Notes: generated by a model not told the origin, from the letters alone. A stretch of DNA of 64,000 nucleotides from Gammaproteobacteria bacterium (GCA_029882975.1 JAOUJW010000027.1:1-64000), one strand, 5' to 3'; shown: positions 37,662-46,089, counted from the first letter of the stretch. Program-made: numbers and translations.

Positions 37662-37961
37662 CTTATCCTCTTCCTTCAAGCGTAGACATACAGAAGTATA
37701 GACAAAATGTAGTTGAAAATGTAAACCAGAGTCACTCAATGAGTGTGACACAATTCTGACAAGATTTCGGATATGCCTAAAAGAGTCACTGTTGCACGAT
37801 AACTGTGGGTTTCATATCCAGGGAACCTAAGATTAAGTCGATCAATGACACTAATGAGAGCCACCCTAAAGCCAGTCACTTAGCTCTGGCAATCGGCAGG
37901 CGGCGACGAACAGGATTCAATACTACCCAAGATAGAACCACCGACCCACCGTATTGGGTTG

Positions 37962-38537
37962 TTATACGGGTTTCTCTTCGCGGACAAGCATGCCCATAAA
38001 TCTGGCAAATCGCCTCTGTCTGGTTTCGGGTTTCTTAGCGCTCGTCAGTCCGTAAGCGATGACATAACGACTCGATCTATTGAGTGTTTCGAAAAACCGT
38101 TTCGCCTTCGGATTACTGTCCAATACCGCCACGAAATCCGCAGGTACTTGTAATTCACTTGATACATAGGCGTTCTGCCATCGACCATCCGCCTTGGCGG
38201 AACTAACATGGACGAGCCCGGGCGCTTTCATTCGGCCCTCGCTTATCAACCGCTCTGCATGTTCTCTGTTCCTTTTTGACCAATTGCTTCGAGCTTTCCT
38301 TGGAGTAATTCTTTGGATGTAGGCTTGGTTATCAAACGACTTTTTTACACTATCAATCCAACCCCAGCACAATGACTCAATCACGACATCCTCCCAAGTC
38401 ACACTCGGAATACCAGTCCCTTTCTTAAATATCTTCACCCACAGTTCAGTTTCGGTGGCGTGATTCACCTCGAGCCACCGACCGAGATCCTTCGGTGACG
38501 TAAAGGTCATGAGTCTCTTTAAATCGGGTTCAGGCAT
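37962..38537 (-). CDS. YdeI/OmpD-associated family protein
   Basis: This 191-residue protein matches the YdeI (bacteriocin-protection) family throughout: FTSPKDLGRWLEVNHATETELWVKIFKKGTG, LCWGWIDSVKKSFD, QRITPRKARSNWSKRNREHAERLI, and the C-terminal SRYVIAYGLTSAKKPETRQRRFARFMGML. Family members are linked to resistance against cationic peptides and acid pH, without a known enzymatic activity. It stands alone. Confidence 0.88.
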   Translation of the reverse strand: MPEPDLKRLMTFTSPKDLGRWLEVNHATETELWVKIFKKGTGIPSVTWEDVVIESLCWGWIDSVKKSFDNQAYIQRITPRKARSNWSKRNREHAERLISEGRMKAPGLVHVSSAKADGRWQNAYVSSELQVPADFVAVLDSNPKAKRFFETLNRSSRYVIAYGLTSAKKPETRQRRFARFMGMLVREEKPV

Positions 38538-38994
38538 GGCAAACCTTATTTCTGTGTTTGTCTCGGCATTGCGTAGTTTTGGTTACGATACAACCGGCAG
38601 GGTATGCACCTACCGATATTGACCCTTGGTGTTTCTGTGTCCACGTAACCAAGACTACCCGATTAGTTACCTAATGCACCTTCCTTGAACAATCGAGTTA
38701 TTATATACACCGAGATAGTTAATTAGATCAGTTACTTATCGACTCCGGATCCTACCCGGCAACTCCTTTCCACTATCCGTTTATTAATTTCATAATATTC
38801 AGAACACCCCTAGATATGTAATCCGCACTAATAGCAACTATTTTACAGTTTAACTTAGCGATTTATAACTCTTTACTTTATCACTGTGCTGTATAGAAAG
38901 CCCTGATATTTCCGAGATACTACTAGCTGTTTGCATTAATGTATCCCAACTCTGCTCAGACAAAACCCGCCTATCAAAATTAAGATAGCTTAAA
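38538..38994. other. Intergenic region, 457 bp, no supported gene
   Basis: The DNA is A+T-rich and without a good ORF, repeat or RNA gene that I can support. Confidence 0.4.
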
Positions 38995-39420
38995 TCAAAC
39001 TCCTTGAACATACCTCGAAAAGTCACGCAATATATATGGTTCAGTGCTACCGCCTATGGCAGGTGTAGCTGTTCTCATGTCAACGAAAATATCAAGAAAG
39101 TGAGAGTAATATATAGTTTTAATGGATTGCCAGACAAATAAATGTCTTTTGTTGATAGAAATTTTTTCTTTGTCAAAGTAAAGGAACGCCCTATAGCCCC
39201 AAGTTAGCGCTCCAAATAAGGTTAACATTATGCCTTGAACAAACCAACAAACCAACAAACCAACAAACCAACAAACCAACAAACCAACAAACCAGGATGT
39301 ATTTAATCCCGCGTCAAGGTCTACATATACCATATAAAATGCTATCAACCCCGCTACAAATGGAGAAGCACCGATCAGCTTTAGCATAATTGATATATTC
39401 GAGCATCCTGGCTTTTTCAT
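38995..39420 (-). CDS. Membrane protein with an in-frame 8-bp microsatellite
   Basis: This 141-residue protein has two or three hydrophobic segments. Its second one contains GLLVCWFV repeated about 2.5 times, encoded by seven copies of an 8-base unit (see 39239-39294). Three units encode eight residues, so losing or gaining one or two units shifts the frame. The C-terminal half is polar (DKEKISINKRHLFVWQSIKTIYY...). I recognise no family. The gene seems intact with seven units. Confidence 0.6.
   Translation of the reverse strand: MKKPGCSNISIMLKLIGASPFVAGLIAFYMVYVDLDAGLNTSWFVGLLVCWFVGLLVCWFVQGIMLTLFGALTWGYRAFLYFDKEKISINKRHLFVWQSIKTIYYSHFLDIFVDMRTATPAIGGSTEPYILRDFSRYVQGV
39239..39294. repeat. 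Microsatellite: 7 x 8-bp unit (ACAAACCA)
   Basis: Seven perfect head-to-tail copies of ACAAACCA (56 bases) lie within the coding sequence of the membrane protein gene. Repeats of a length not divisible by three inside a gene are typical of slippage-driven phase variation. Confidence 0.95.
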
Positions 39421-39459
39421 TGGCTCCTCTTAATTCAGTAGACGGTCAGCATCTACACG

Positions 39460-39660
39460 TTGAGTGGAAAACCGGGTCTGGGGATTGGCATCATGCCCGA
39501 GGAGGTTGGTGACGCGGAACCGTTGGTTAAACAGGCATTGCCGGACTTAGATCCTCTTGAGTTCCCGATTTGGTTTACCACCCACCGGGAACTGAACACC
39601 CACCGAAGGGTAAGAATTGTATATGATCTTCTAGCGGAAGAATTGTCGACACAAAAATAA
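39460..39660 (+). pseudogene. Remnant of a LysR-family regulator C-terminus
   Basis: The translated sequence (SGKPGLGIGIMPEEVGDAEPL... PIWFTTHRELNTHRRVRIVYDLLAEEL) matches the last 65 residues of LysR substrate-binding domains, including the typical GLGIG-MP and THRELNTHRRVRIVYDLL. No DNA-binding domain or proper start is present, so this is a 3' fragment left by deletion or recombination. It sits between the microsatellite gene and the anti-sigma factor. Confidence 0.8.
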
Positions 39661-39785
39661 AACTTGCGATCCAATACCGGTTGAGGAATATTTGTTTACA
39701 TCAAAACCCGGGGCAGAACACTGACCCCGGTTTTCCAGATTTATATTGCCGTAGATCTTAAAAGCTCCAGATTGAATGTGGCGAA

Positions 39786-40547
39786 TCAGGAACCCGCAGA
39801 CCAATTCTTGAGATTGACACATGCACCTTTGAACAATATCAGCTCGGAAGGCTGCGATTTCTCAGACGCGACCGGATCAGCACTGACCACCAGCTGCTTG
39901 GCCGTTTTAAGCTTTTCCCACAGCGGCTCGTCTACATCTATACGCGTCTGACCTGCTTGCACGCTGGTCAGAAAAACGGTCTGATTGCTGTTCTTGTCAA
40001 CCATCCACAGTCGCAGCTCTCGCCCCTGTTCCGGTACCAGTTTATTCTTGCTTTTAATTTCCAGCCGGAACGGTTTGTTGTAAGCCAGTACGGCAACCTT
40101 CGGTTTCTGTGTGGCATCTTCGAGCACACCAACATAGACCAGATCGCCGGCCGTGACGTCCGTGTCTGTAGTGGGTTGCATCACCTGGAACCCGATAAAC
40201 ACGGCAAGACCTAATGACAACATGCCATTACCCAGAGCCAAGGGCCGCCAGACACTTAAGTTCTGCCACCAGGATGTTTTTGTTTGCGACGTAGGTTGCG
40301 ACGTGGATCGCGACTCGGGGGCAGCAATTTTCTGCATAAGCGTGTCGAGCACCCGTGGTGGCGGTTCTATTTCAGGCGTTTGCGCATTCAGCGGTACGAG
40401 CACTTCCTGCCACTTCACCACCAGGCGTTGCGCCTCCGGGTTTTCGTTCATCAGTTGTTTAAAGCGTTCGAGATCGGTGCCGGATAGGCTGCCCAGCGCA
40501 TATTCTGCGGCCAGCATTTCGATGTCTGACATTTCCTGATCGCTCAT
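39786..40547 (-). CDS. Anti-sigma factor, RskA type
   Basis: This 253-residue protein starts at ATG 40547, which overlaps the sigma factor stop by four bases (ATGA). Residues 8-40 carry a putative zinc-less anti-sigma domain (IEMLAAEYALGSLSGTDLERFKQLMNENPEAQRLV). A membrane helix follows near residues 104-125 (WRPLALGNGMLSLGLAVFIGFQVM). The periplasmic part (residues 126-253) includes ELRLWMVDKNSNQTVFLTSV, typical of RskA. Such proteins hold an ECF sigma factor inactive and release it after cleavage or signalling in the periplasm. Its partner is the sigma gene just upstream. Confidence 0.9.
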   Translation of the reverse strand: MSDQEMSDIEMLAAEYALGSLSGTDLERFKQLMNENPEAQRLVVKWQEVLVPLNAQTPEIEPPPRVLDTLMQKIAAPESRSTSQPTSQTKTSWWQNLSVWRPLALGNGMLSLGLAVFIGFQVMQPTTDTDVTAGDLVYVGVLEDATQKPKVAVLAYNKPFRLEIKSKNKLVPEQGRELRLWMVDKNSNQTVFLTSVQAGQTRIDVDEPLWEKLKTAKQLVVSADPVASEKSQPSELILFKGACVNLKNWSAGS

Positions 40548-41104
40548 ATCTTCAGGCACTCCCGAATACTGGCCAGCCCACGACGCACCCAGGTTTTCAC
40601 CGTGCCCAAGGGCCATTTACCCTGTTGGGAAACTTCGGATGCCGTGAAGCCCTGGTGATAAACCATCAGCAGGCACTTCTGTTGATCTTCATTTAATAAC
40701 TCCATGCAATTCATCAATCGATTGAGTTCATCGTCGGCTTCCGAGTCACCGCTATGGCTGACTGTGTCCTCCAACTCATCCGTCCATTCCGTGTGATCGG
40801 CTTCTTGCCTGGAGGTACTGGCTCTTAACATATCAAGTGACTGATTACGCACGATATTGATCAGCCAGGTCATGGGCCTGCCGCGCTGAACATTGTAATC
40901 CGCCGCGTAGCGCCAGATCTTTAAGCAGGCTTCCTGCAGCGCCTCTTCGGCTCTGGCCTCTTGCTTCAATATACGCAGGGCAACGCCAAAAAGTTTCGCG
41001 GAAGTGAGTTGGTAGAGTGTTTTAAAGGCATCCTGATCCTTCAGCGCACATTGGGCGATGAGCTGAAGTAAGCGATCCTGACTGTCTATAGATTGATCAA
41101 GCAT
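40544..41104 (-). CDS. ECF sigma factor
   Basis: This 186-residue protein starts at ATG 41104; a GTG at 41131 would add nine residues. The sigma-2 region is AFKTLYQLTSAKLFGVALRILKQEARAEEALQEACLKIWRYA and NIVRNQSLDMLRA. The sigma-4 helix-turn-helix is NEDQQKCLLMVYHQGFTASEVSQQGKWPLGTVKTWVRRGLASIRECL. There are only sigma-2 and sigma-4, as in ECF factors. It is coupled to the RskA-type anti-sigma gene by a 4-base overlap. It is divergent from seven genes or pairs that share a bipartite promoter, so those are its likely targets. I did not find that promoter upstream of the sigma gene itself. Confidence 0.92.
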   Translation of the reverse strand: MLDQSIDSQDRLLQLIAQCALKDQDAFKTLYQLTSAKLFGVALRILKQEARAEEALQEACLKIWRYAADYNVQRGRPMTWLINIVRNQSLDMLRASTSRQEADHTEWTDELEDTVSHSGDSEADDELNRLMNCMELLNEDQQKCLLMVYHQGFTASEVSQQGKWPLGTVKTWVRRGLASIRECLKI

Positions 41105-41202
41105 GGGGTACCAGATAGATACGTGAATCACCGAACTTTATCAGACAGATCAACGGGGTTCAACGGATGCTCCAGTTGAATTCAGCTCATTCCTAAAAAT
41201 TT

Positions 41203-41229
41203 TGAATCCATCCTGCGGGTTTCTGCGTA
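41203..41229 (+). promoter_or_regulatory. Putative ECF promoter 1 (PAP2-GT operon)
   Basis: TGAATCC at 41203-41209, a 16-base spacer, then CGTA at 41226-41229, followed by AGTGGGAATGA. The untranslated leader has a perfect 7-base hairpin (CGCGCTC/GAGCGCG) at about 41262-41280. Confidence 0.8.
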
Positions 41230-41297
41230 AGTGGGAATGACATGCAGAAACTTAACACACGCGCTCTAGCGAGCGCGCACAGGATGAGATCAAAACA

Positions 41298-41834
41298 ATG
41301 GCTATCGAAAAATACAATGCTCGTTTTGAGCGACTCGATGAACTGGAGCAAACCTTATGCTGCTTCTTTAATCACATGGGTGACCGGCCTTATGTCGAAC
41401 CGTTCTTCGCAATAATCAGTCGCCTTGGCAATGGCGTGTTCTGGTATGTTTTGATGACAATTATTCCAATTGCCGATTCCGTTAATGGCCCAATCGCCAG
41501 TCTGCATATGGCGGCCGTTGGGCTGGTCTGCGTGGTGTTTTACAAGGTACTAAAAAATAAGCTGGTACGACAACGCCCTTATTTGAAGTGGAACAATATC
41601 CGTCGCGGAACAGCTCCGCTTGACTTATACAGCTTCCCCTCCGGTCATACCTTGCATGCGGTCGCGTTTACCATGGTTGCCCTGGCTTATTATCCGCTAC
41701 TTGCTCCATTACTGGTTTCCATGACGCTGCTTATTGCCTTGTCGCGAGTGGTTCTCGGTCTGCACTATCCTAGCGATGTGCTCGTTGGTGCCATCATCGG
41801 GGCCGCCGTCGCCTTGCTCAGCTTTTGCTTCTAA
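41298..41834 (+). CDS. PAP2-family membrane phosphatase
   Basis: This 178-residue protein has about five hydrophobic helices. The three catalytic blocks are KNKLVRQRPYLKW, SFPSGHTLHAVAF (the PSGH signature), and LSRVVLGLHYPSDVLVGA (SRxxxxxHxxxD). PAP2 enzymes dephosphorylate phosphatidic acid, undecaprenyl pyrophosphate or related lipids at the membrane. The glycosyltransferase gene starts 25 bases downstream, and together they suggest synthesis of a membrane glycolipid in response to envelope stress. A putative ECF promoter precedes it. Confidence 0.93.
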   Translation: MAIEKYNARFERLDELEQTLCCFFNHMGDRPYVEPFFAIISRLGNGVFWYVLMTIIPIADSVNGPIASLHMAAVGLVCVVFYKVLKNKLVRQRPYLKWNNIRRGTAPLDLYSFPSGHTLHAVAFTMVALAYYPLLAPLLVSMTLLIALSRVVLGLHYPSDVLVGAIIGAAVALLSFCF

Positions 41835-41859
41835 CCCGACCTTACAGGAACTTATTCTC

Positions 41860-43053
41860 ATGCACATTTTAATGATAACGGACGTCTACTTTCCTCGGGT
41901 AAACGGTGTGTCTACCTCTATCAAGACTTATAGAGCCGCACTGCAGGCAAAGGGCCATAAAGTTACCGTCATTGCACCGGACTATGGCAAGACCACCGAC
42001 GATGAAGCAGGGATCATCAGAATACCCTCACGCGGACTACCGCTGGACAAAGAAGACAGAATGATGAAGGCGCACCATATCTATCGTCTGGTTAAGCAAT
42101 TGCAAAGGATGGACATCGATATTATTCACATCCAGACACCGTTTGTTGCCCATTACGCAGGATTGAAGCTGGCGCGCATTCTCGGCGTGCCCAAGGTCGA
42201 GAGCTACCATACCTTTTTTGAAGAATATCTGTACCACTATGTTCCTTTTCTCCCCAAACCTTTGATGAAAAGTGTGGCTCGCCGTTTTTCCAAGTCACAG
42301 TGCAACAGTGTTGATGCCATCGTTGTACCATCAAGCGCCATGTTAGAGGCCCTTCGTGGCTACGGTGTTGAGGCAACAGCTGAGATTATTCCGACCGGCC
42401 TGAACCTGCGCCGATTCAAGGGCGGTGACGGCGCGGCCTTTCGTAACAAGTACGGTATCGAAAAGGATCGACCGCTGCTGCTTAATGTAGGACGGGTGGC
42501 CCATGAAAAAAACATCGATTTCCTGATTCATGCGCTGCAAGAGGTTACAAAGGCAATTCCCGACATCCTGCTTGTGATCGTGGGCGAGGGACCTGCCGAA
42601 AAACATCTGCATGCGCTGGTTAAGGAGCGGGGCTTGCAAGCGAATGTCCGCTTTATCGGCTACCTGGACAGAGACACGGAATTGAAGGACTGCTATTGCG
42701 CCGGTGATATTTTCGTCTTTGCTTCCAGAACGGAAACACAGGGACTGGTCTTGTTGGAAGCCATGGCCCTGGGTGTGCCGGTGATTTCGACGGCGGTTAT
42801 GGGTACCCGCGATATTATTGAACCGGAAATGGGTGCTATCCATGCGCTGGAGGAGGTTTTCGACTTCAGTACAAAGATCGTTTCAACTATTAAAGATGAG
42901 AAGCTTCTGGCATCGCTATCCGAAGATGCTCAGCAGTTTTCACAAGGCTGGTCAGAACAGTGCTTCACCCGAAAGATGCTTGGCTTTTATAGTGACGTTA
43001 TCGCCAAGCATGAGGCGCATTGCGCCACCGATATGGTGAGGGAGCACATCTGA
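41860..43053 (+). CDS. GT4-family glycosyltransferase
   Basis: This 397-residue protein starts at ATG 41860. It has the GT-B fold: ITDVYFPRVNGVSTSIKTY at the N-terminus and the donor domain with LLNVGRVAHEKNIDFLIHAL, GEGPAEKHL, FIGYLDRDTELKDCY and FVFASRTETQGLVLLEAMALGVPV (the E-x7-E motif). Close relatives add hexoses to diacylglycerol or other lipids, which fits the upstream PAP2 gene that would supply diacylglycerol. It is preceded by AGGA and a gap of only 25 bases, so it shares the PAP2 promoter. Confidence 0.9.
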   Translation: MHILMITDVYFPRVNGVSTSIKTYRAALQAKGHKVTVIAPDYGKTTDDEAGIIRIPSRGLPLDKEDRMMKAHHIYRLVKQLQRMDIDIIHIQTPFVAHYAGLKLARILGVPKVESYHTFFEEYLYHYVPFLPKPLMKSVARRFSKSQCNSVDAIVVPSSAMLEALRGYGVEATAEIIPTGLNLRRFKGGDGAAFRNKYGIEKDRPLLLNVGRVAHEKNIDFLIHALQEVTKAIPDILLVIVGEGPAEKHLHALVKERGLQANVRFIGYLDRDTELKDCYCAGDIFVFASRTETQGLVLLEAMALGVPVISTAVMGTRDIIEPEMGAIHALEEVFDFSTKIVSTIKDEKLLASLSEDAQQFSQGWSEQCFTRKMLGFYSDVIAKHEAHCATDMVREHI

Positions 43054-43102
43054 ACATGTTTATTGATTCGCTCCTACGACCGTGTTTTTTGTTTGCCATA
43101 TT

Positions 43103-43176
43103 GTAGCCTGGATGAAACGAATGGAATCCGGGAGTCCCCGTATTTCTTCACAGTCTCTACGCTACATACGGGCTAC
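43103..43176. repeat. GTAGCC...GGCTAC repeat element
   Basis: This 74-base sequence starts GTAGCCTGGATGAAACGA and ends CATACGGGCTAC, so its ends are complementary. It has the look of the REP/MITE-type elements of gammaproteobacterial intergenic DNA. The right half is duplicated at 45791. Confidence 0.65.
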
Positions 43177-43225
43177 GCGTCCTCTCTTTTCCTTTCCCTT
43201 TTTCTTTTCACTTTCTCGCAACGCT

Positions 43226-43252
43226 TGAATCCATTCTGAGGATTGTTGCGTA
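43226..43252 (+). promoter_or_regulatory. Putative ECF promoter 2 (hydrolase gene)
   Basis: TGAATCC at 43226-43232, 16-base spacer, CGTA at 43249-43252, then TGTGTTAGTAAC. The leader contains GGCCGC/GCGGCC as a hairpin. Confidence 0.82.
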
Positions 43253-43322
43253 TGTGTTAGTAACAAGGCCGCGAACATAGCGGCCGGTAAGGATTTTAAC
43301 ACTTTAAAGAGGAATGAATTCG

Positions 43323-44009
43323 ATGAACAAAACTGAACCTGCAGTGCAAAGAGTAGTACTCATGCCGGGCCTATGGACCAGCGGCTATTTTATGACGTTC
43401 CTGGCGCGCGCTATGCGAAAAGCGGGTTTTGCAGTCTCCATATTCTCTTGCCCCTACGTGCGCTGTTCGGTGGAATCCAATATGGACGCCCTGCACAGGC
43501 TCATCGACACCTTTGAGGGACAGCCTTTTTCGATTGTGGCGCACAGTCTGGGTGGACTACTGGCGCTACGCACTCTGGAGCAATACCAGCCAAGCCATTT
43601 CAAACGCCTGGTGCTGTTGGGGTCTCCCATCGCCGGGAGTGAGGCCGCCAGATCGTTCGGCTCATTTGGCTTAGGCCGGATTATGCTCGGCCATAGTTTC
43701 GATATTTTGAGTCGCGGTGTGAATGTTACCGGCGACTTTGATATCAGCCAGATCGCCGGCTGCAAGGCAGAAGGGCTGGGACGCCGGGTAGCCAAGCTTG
43801 AGAAGCTCAATGATGGTGGCGTGTCGGTCAGCGAAACAAAGGCACCATGGCTAAAGGATCACCTGGTGCTGAACGAAAGCCACGCCGGGCTTTTGTTCTC
43901 ACCAAGAGTCGCTGAGCATACCGTGAATTACCTGAAATCTGGAAATTTTAATTTTTCCGGACAGGTCTTTCATAAAGCGAGGAAAGAGCAAGTGTGTAGC
44001 CTTGGGTAA
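43323..44009 (+). CDS. Alpha/beta hydrolase, lipase-like
   Basis: This 228-residue protein starts at ATG 43323; an ATG at 43314 is too close to the AAAGAGGA ribosome site. The catalytic Ser is in IVAHSLGGLLALR (GxSxG-like with Ala in first place); His is in NESHAGLLFSPRVAEH. The family includes PGAP1-like and triacylglycerol lipases. No signal peptide is present, so it is probably cytoplasmic or membrane-associated. It follows a putative ECF promoter. Confidence 0.85.
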   Translation: MNKTEPAVQRVVLMPGLWTSGYFMTFLARAMRKAGFAVSIFSCPYVRCSVESNMDALHRLIDTFEGQPFSIVAHSLGGLLALRTLEQYQPSHFKRLVLLGSPIAGSEAARSFGSFGLGRIMLGHSFDILSRGVNVTGDFDISQIAGCKAEGLGRRVAKLEKLNDGGVSVSETKAPWLKDHLVLNESHAGLLFSPRVAEHTVNYLKSGNFNFSGQVFHKARKEQVCSLG

Positions 44010-44010
44010 C

Positions 44011-44076
44011 GTTCCCACGCTCCTGCGTGGGAATGCATACAAATCCACCATCATAGGAGCGAATTATAGTCGCGAT
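44011..44076. repeat. Two adjacent REP-type palindromes
   Basis: At 44012-44033, TTCCCACGC pairs with GCGTGGGAA around a TCCT loop. At 44053-44076, ATAGGAGCGAATTATAGTCGCG resembles the GGAGCGA...TCGCGA REP elements of gammaproteobacteria. A further hairpin, GTCGCG...GCGCGAC, spans about 44070-44100. They could also terminate the hydrolase transcript. Confidence 0.65.
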
Positions 44077-44286
44077 TAGTGCACTCAAATAGTGCGCGAC
44101 CCTGAGGTTTATGCTCCTGCGGTGTGTTTATTATATTGTGATTGCTCCGGCATGGGATTACAGACTAGTATCGTGGGTCAATGCATTTTGCCAGCCTCCT
44201 TTGGGTTTCGACGTTAGTGGCAGTAACCGCGCCGTGAACATGAGCGGCGAGTCAGAATTTGAAAGTTTTTAATGAGGATTGATACG

Positions 44287-45579
44287 ATGAGAAACCAAAC
44301 TTTACACGCCATCAAACCGGCCCTGAACCTGCTGGCTGCCTTTGCCCTGTTATCCCTCACTGCCTGTGGTGGCGGTGGTGACGATGCACCCAACGTCGAT
44401 GAGACGCCGTTCCTTAATCTGACCAACTTCCAGGCCGCCTCGGTAGTGATCGGTCAGGCCAATTTTACCGACAACGCTGGGAATCAGGGTGGTACGGTGG
44501 ATGCTAATACCACTAGCACCAATGAAGGTAATCCTGGGGTCGCAAACGGGATTTTGTATCTTCCTGATACAATTAATCATCGCCTGTTGGGCTTTAACAC
44601 GATTCCAACCATGAATGATGAAAATGCGGATTTTGCTCTGGGACAAACTGACCTGATATCGAATAATTCGGGCACCAGTGCGACTGAGTTCGATAACCCG
44701 ATGACGGTCGCCTTTGATGGTGGCAAGATGTTCATGGCCGAGTATAACAACAACCGCGTGTTGATCTGGAACACGATCCCCACAGCCGGGAATATCCCGG
44801 CGGACGTTGTTGTCGGGCATGCAGATCTTACTACGAGCTTCACCGGGCCTTGTGAGAATACGAGTTTAGATACCCCTGAAGGCATGTGGGCCGTGAACGG
44901 TAAGCTGATCGTGGCTGATACTTCAGGTAATCGTGTCCTGATCTGGAACAGTATCCCGACCACGAATAATGTACAGGCCGATATCGTGCTGGGTCAGAAT
45001 AGTTTTACTATGTGTCAATCTAATGACGATAATCAGGATGGTATTGCCGATAGCACGCCCAGTGCCAGGACATTGCGTTCTCCGAGAGCGGTATGGAGTG
45101 ACGGTCAGCGCCTGGCGGTCGTGGACTTTTTCAATAACCGTGTATTGATCTGGAACAGCTTTCCCACAGCCAGTTTTACCCCGGCGGATGTGGTGCTGGG
45201 ACAGTCAGATTTCACGCATAGTACAGCCAATGATGACAATCAGGATGACGCCATAGATAGCACGCCCAGTGCCCGTACCCTGGGTGGGCCCAGAACCGGG
45301 GTCTATTCAAACGGCCAGCAACTGTTTGTGGCCGATACAGATAATAATCGCGTATTAATCTGGAACAGCTTCCCGACCGCCAATTTCACCCCGGCCGATG
45401 TGGTGCTGGGACAGGGCGATTTTACGCATAAAACACGGAATGATCTTGATCAGGACGGAACGGAAGATGGTCAGGCCAGTGCCCAGACCCTGAATGGTCC
45501 CAGCGGTATTTCTCAAAGCGGGAATCAGTTGATTGTCGCTGATGGAAACAATAACCGTTATCTGATCTTTAACGAGTAA
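44287..45579 (+). CDS. Lipoprotein with NHL-like beta-propeller repeats
   Basis: This 430-residue protein starts at ATG 44287, which has a TGAGGA ribosome site. The lipobox is LLSLTAC, so it is membrane-anchored through Cys. After a Gly-rich linker it has about six repeats of the NHL type, e.g. FNNRVLIWNSFPTASFTPADVVLGQSDFTHS and DNNRVLIWNSFPTANFTPADVVLGQGDFTHK, which predict a beta-propeller. Its first 25 residues (NQTLHAIKPALNLLAAFALLSLTAC) match those of the lipoprotein at 46090 and, in altered form, the gene at 47728. Upstream of it is only a degenerate ECF-type promoter. Confidence 0.88.
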   Translation: MRNQTLHAIKPALNLLAAFALLSLTACGGGGDDAPNVDETPFLNLTNFQAASVVIGQANFTDNAGNQGGTVDANTTSTNEGNPGVANGILYLPDTINHRLLGFNTIPTMNDENADFALGQTDLISNNSGTSATEFDNPMTVAFDGGKMFMAEYNNNRVLIWNTIPTAGNIPADVVVGHADLTTSFTGPCENTSLDTPEGMWAVNGKLIVADTSGNRVLIWNSIPTTNNVQADIVLGQNSFTMCQSNDDNQDGIADSTPSARTLRSPRAVWSDGQRLAVVDFFNNRVLIWNSFPTASFTPADVVLGQSDFTHSTANDDNQDDAIDSTPSARTLGGPRTGVYSNGQQLFVADTDNNRVLIWNSFPTANFTPADVVLGQGDFTHKTRNDLDQDGTEDGQASAQTLNGPSGISQSGNQLIVADGNNNRYLIFNE

Positions 45580-45599
45580 GTCCGCACTACCTGTATTTC

Positions 45600-45773
45600 G
45601 CTAGTGGTCCGTTTGGTAAATAAGGTAACTTTCAGCCGCCACACAAGGGTTCTTGGCAAGGCACAGGAGCGCAGGACTGGCGGGCCCAATTCAAGCGAGT
45701 GTAACGCCGCCAAGAACCTTTGTTTGGCCCTCCGGGGCCTCTGAAGTCACCTTATTACCAAACGGACCACTAG
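45600..45773. repeat. Long inverted repeat, MITE-like
   Basis: The first ~35 bases (CTAGTGGTCCGTTTGGTAAA...) are complementary, with a few mismatches, to the last ~35 (...TTACCAAACGGACCACTAG). Inside, GGGTTCTTGG pairs with CCAAGAACC. The loop is about 50 bases. It lies 20 bases past the stop of the NHL lipoprotein gene and could be either a mobile element or a complex terminator. Confidence 0.75.
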
Positions 45774-45774
45774 C

Positions 45775-45800
45775 AGACTGTGAAACTACTTTCACAGTCT
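45775..45800. other. Perfect 11-bp hairpin beside the inverted repeat
   Basis: AGACTGTGAAA pairs perfectly with TTTCACAGTCT around CTAC. It directly abuts the preceding inverted repeat. Its function is unknown. Confidence 0.75.
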
Positions 45801-45925
45801 CTACGCTACATACGGGCTACTTGTTCCTCTCTTTTCCTTTCCTTTTCCTTTTCCTTTTCCTTTTCCTTTTCCTTTTCTCACAACTATTGAATCGATTCTG
45901 GGGATTGTTGCGTATGTGTTAGTAA
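45791..45925. repeat. Duplicate of 43147-43263 with (CCTTTT)n tract
   Basis: This 135-base segment is a direct repeat of about 117 bases at 43147-43263, beginning TTCACAGTCTCTACGCTACA and ending with a putative ECF promoter. The length difference is due to a C/T tract: six perfect CCTTTT units at 45841-45876, versus a shorter irregular tract in the first copy. Confidence 0.85.
45888..45914 (+). promoter_or_regulatory. Putative ECF promoter 3 (orphan copy)
   Basis: TGAATCG at 45888-45894 (one mismatch), 16-base spacer, CGTA at 45911-45914. It is part of the duplicated 135-base segment and is followed 100 bases later by another copy, not by a gene, so it may be inactive or the first of two tandem promoters. 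Confidence 0.65.
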
Positions 45926-45987
45926 GTGTGATTGATCCGCGTAAACGTACCTTGCATCGCAGATATTGAAATTTTATCGAAACCAAT

Positions 45988-46014
45988 TGAATCCATCCAA
46001 AGGATTGTTACGTA
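45988..46014 (+). promoter_or_regulatory. Putative ECF promoter 4 (46.1 kb lipoprotein)
   Basis: TGAATCC at 45988-45994, 16-base spacer, CGTA at 46011-46014. The leader includes the palindrome GACGTTAACGTC and an AAAAAGGA ribosome site. Confidence 0.82.
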
Positions 46015-46089
46015 AATGGTAGTAACGGTGACGTTAACGTCAACGCCCTACGAGACATTCATTACAACTTTTAAAAAGGAATTAATACA

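Noticed and set aside
41105-41202. Autoregulatory ECF promoter for the sigma gene
   Set aside because: On the minus strand no TGAATCC-N16-CGTA was found; a CGTA is present but the -35 does not match.
44189-44215. ECF promoter for the NHL lipoprotein gene
   Set aside because: The -10-like CGTTAGTGGCAGTAAC is similar, but the -35 position reads TGCCAGC, so I do not list it with the seven good copies.
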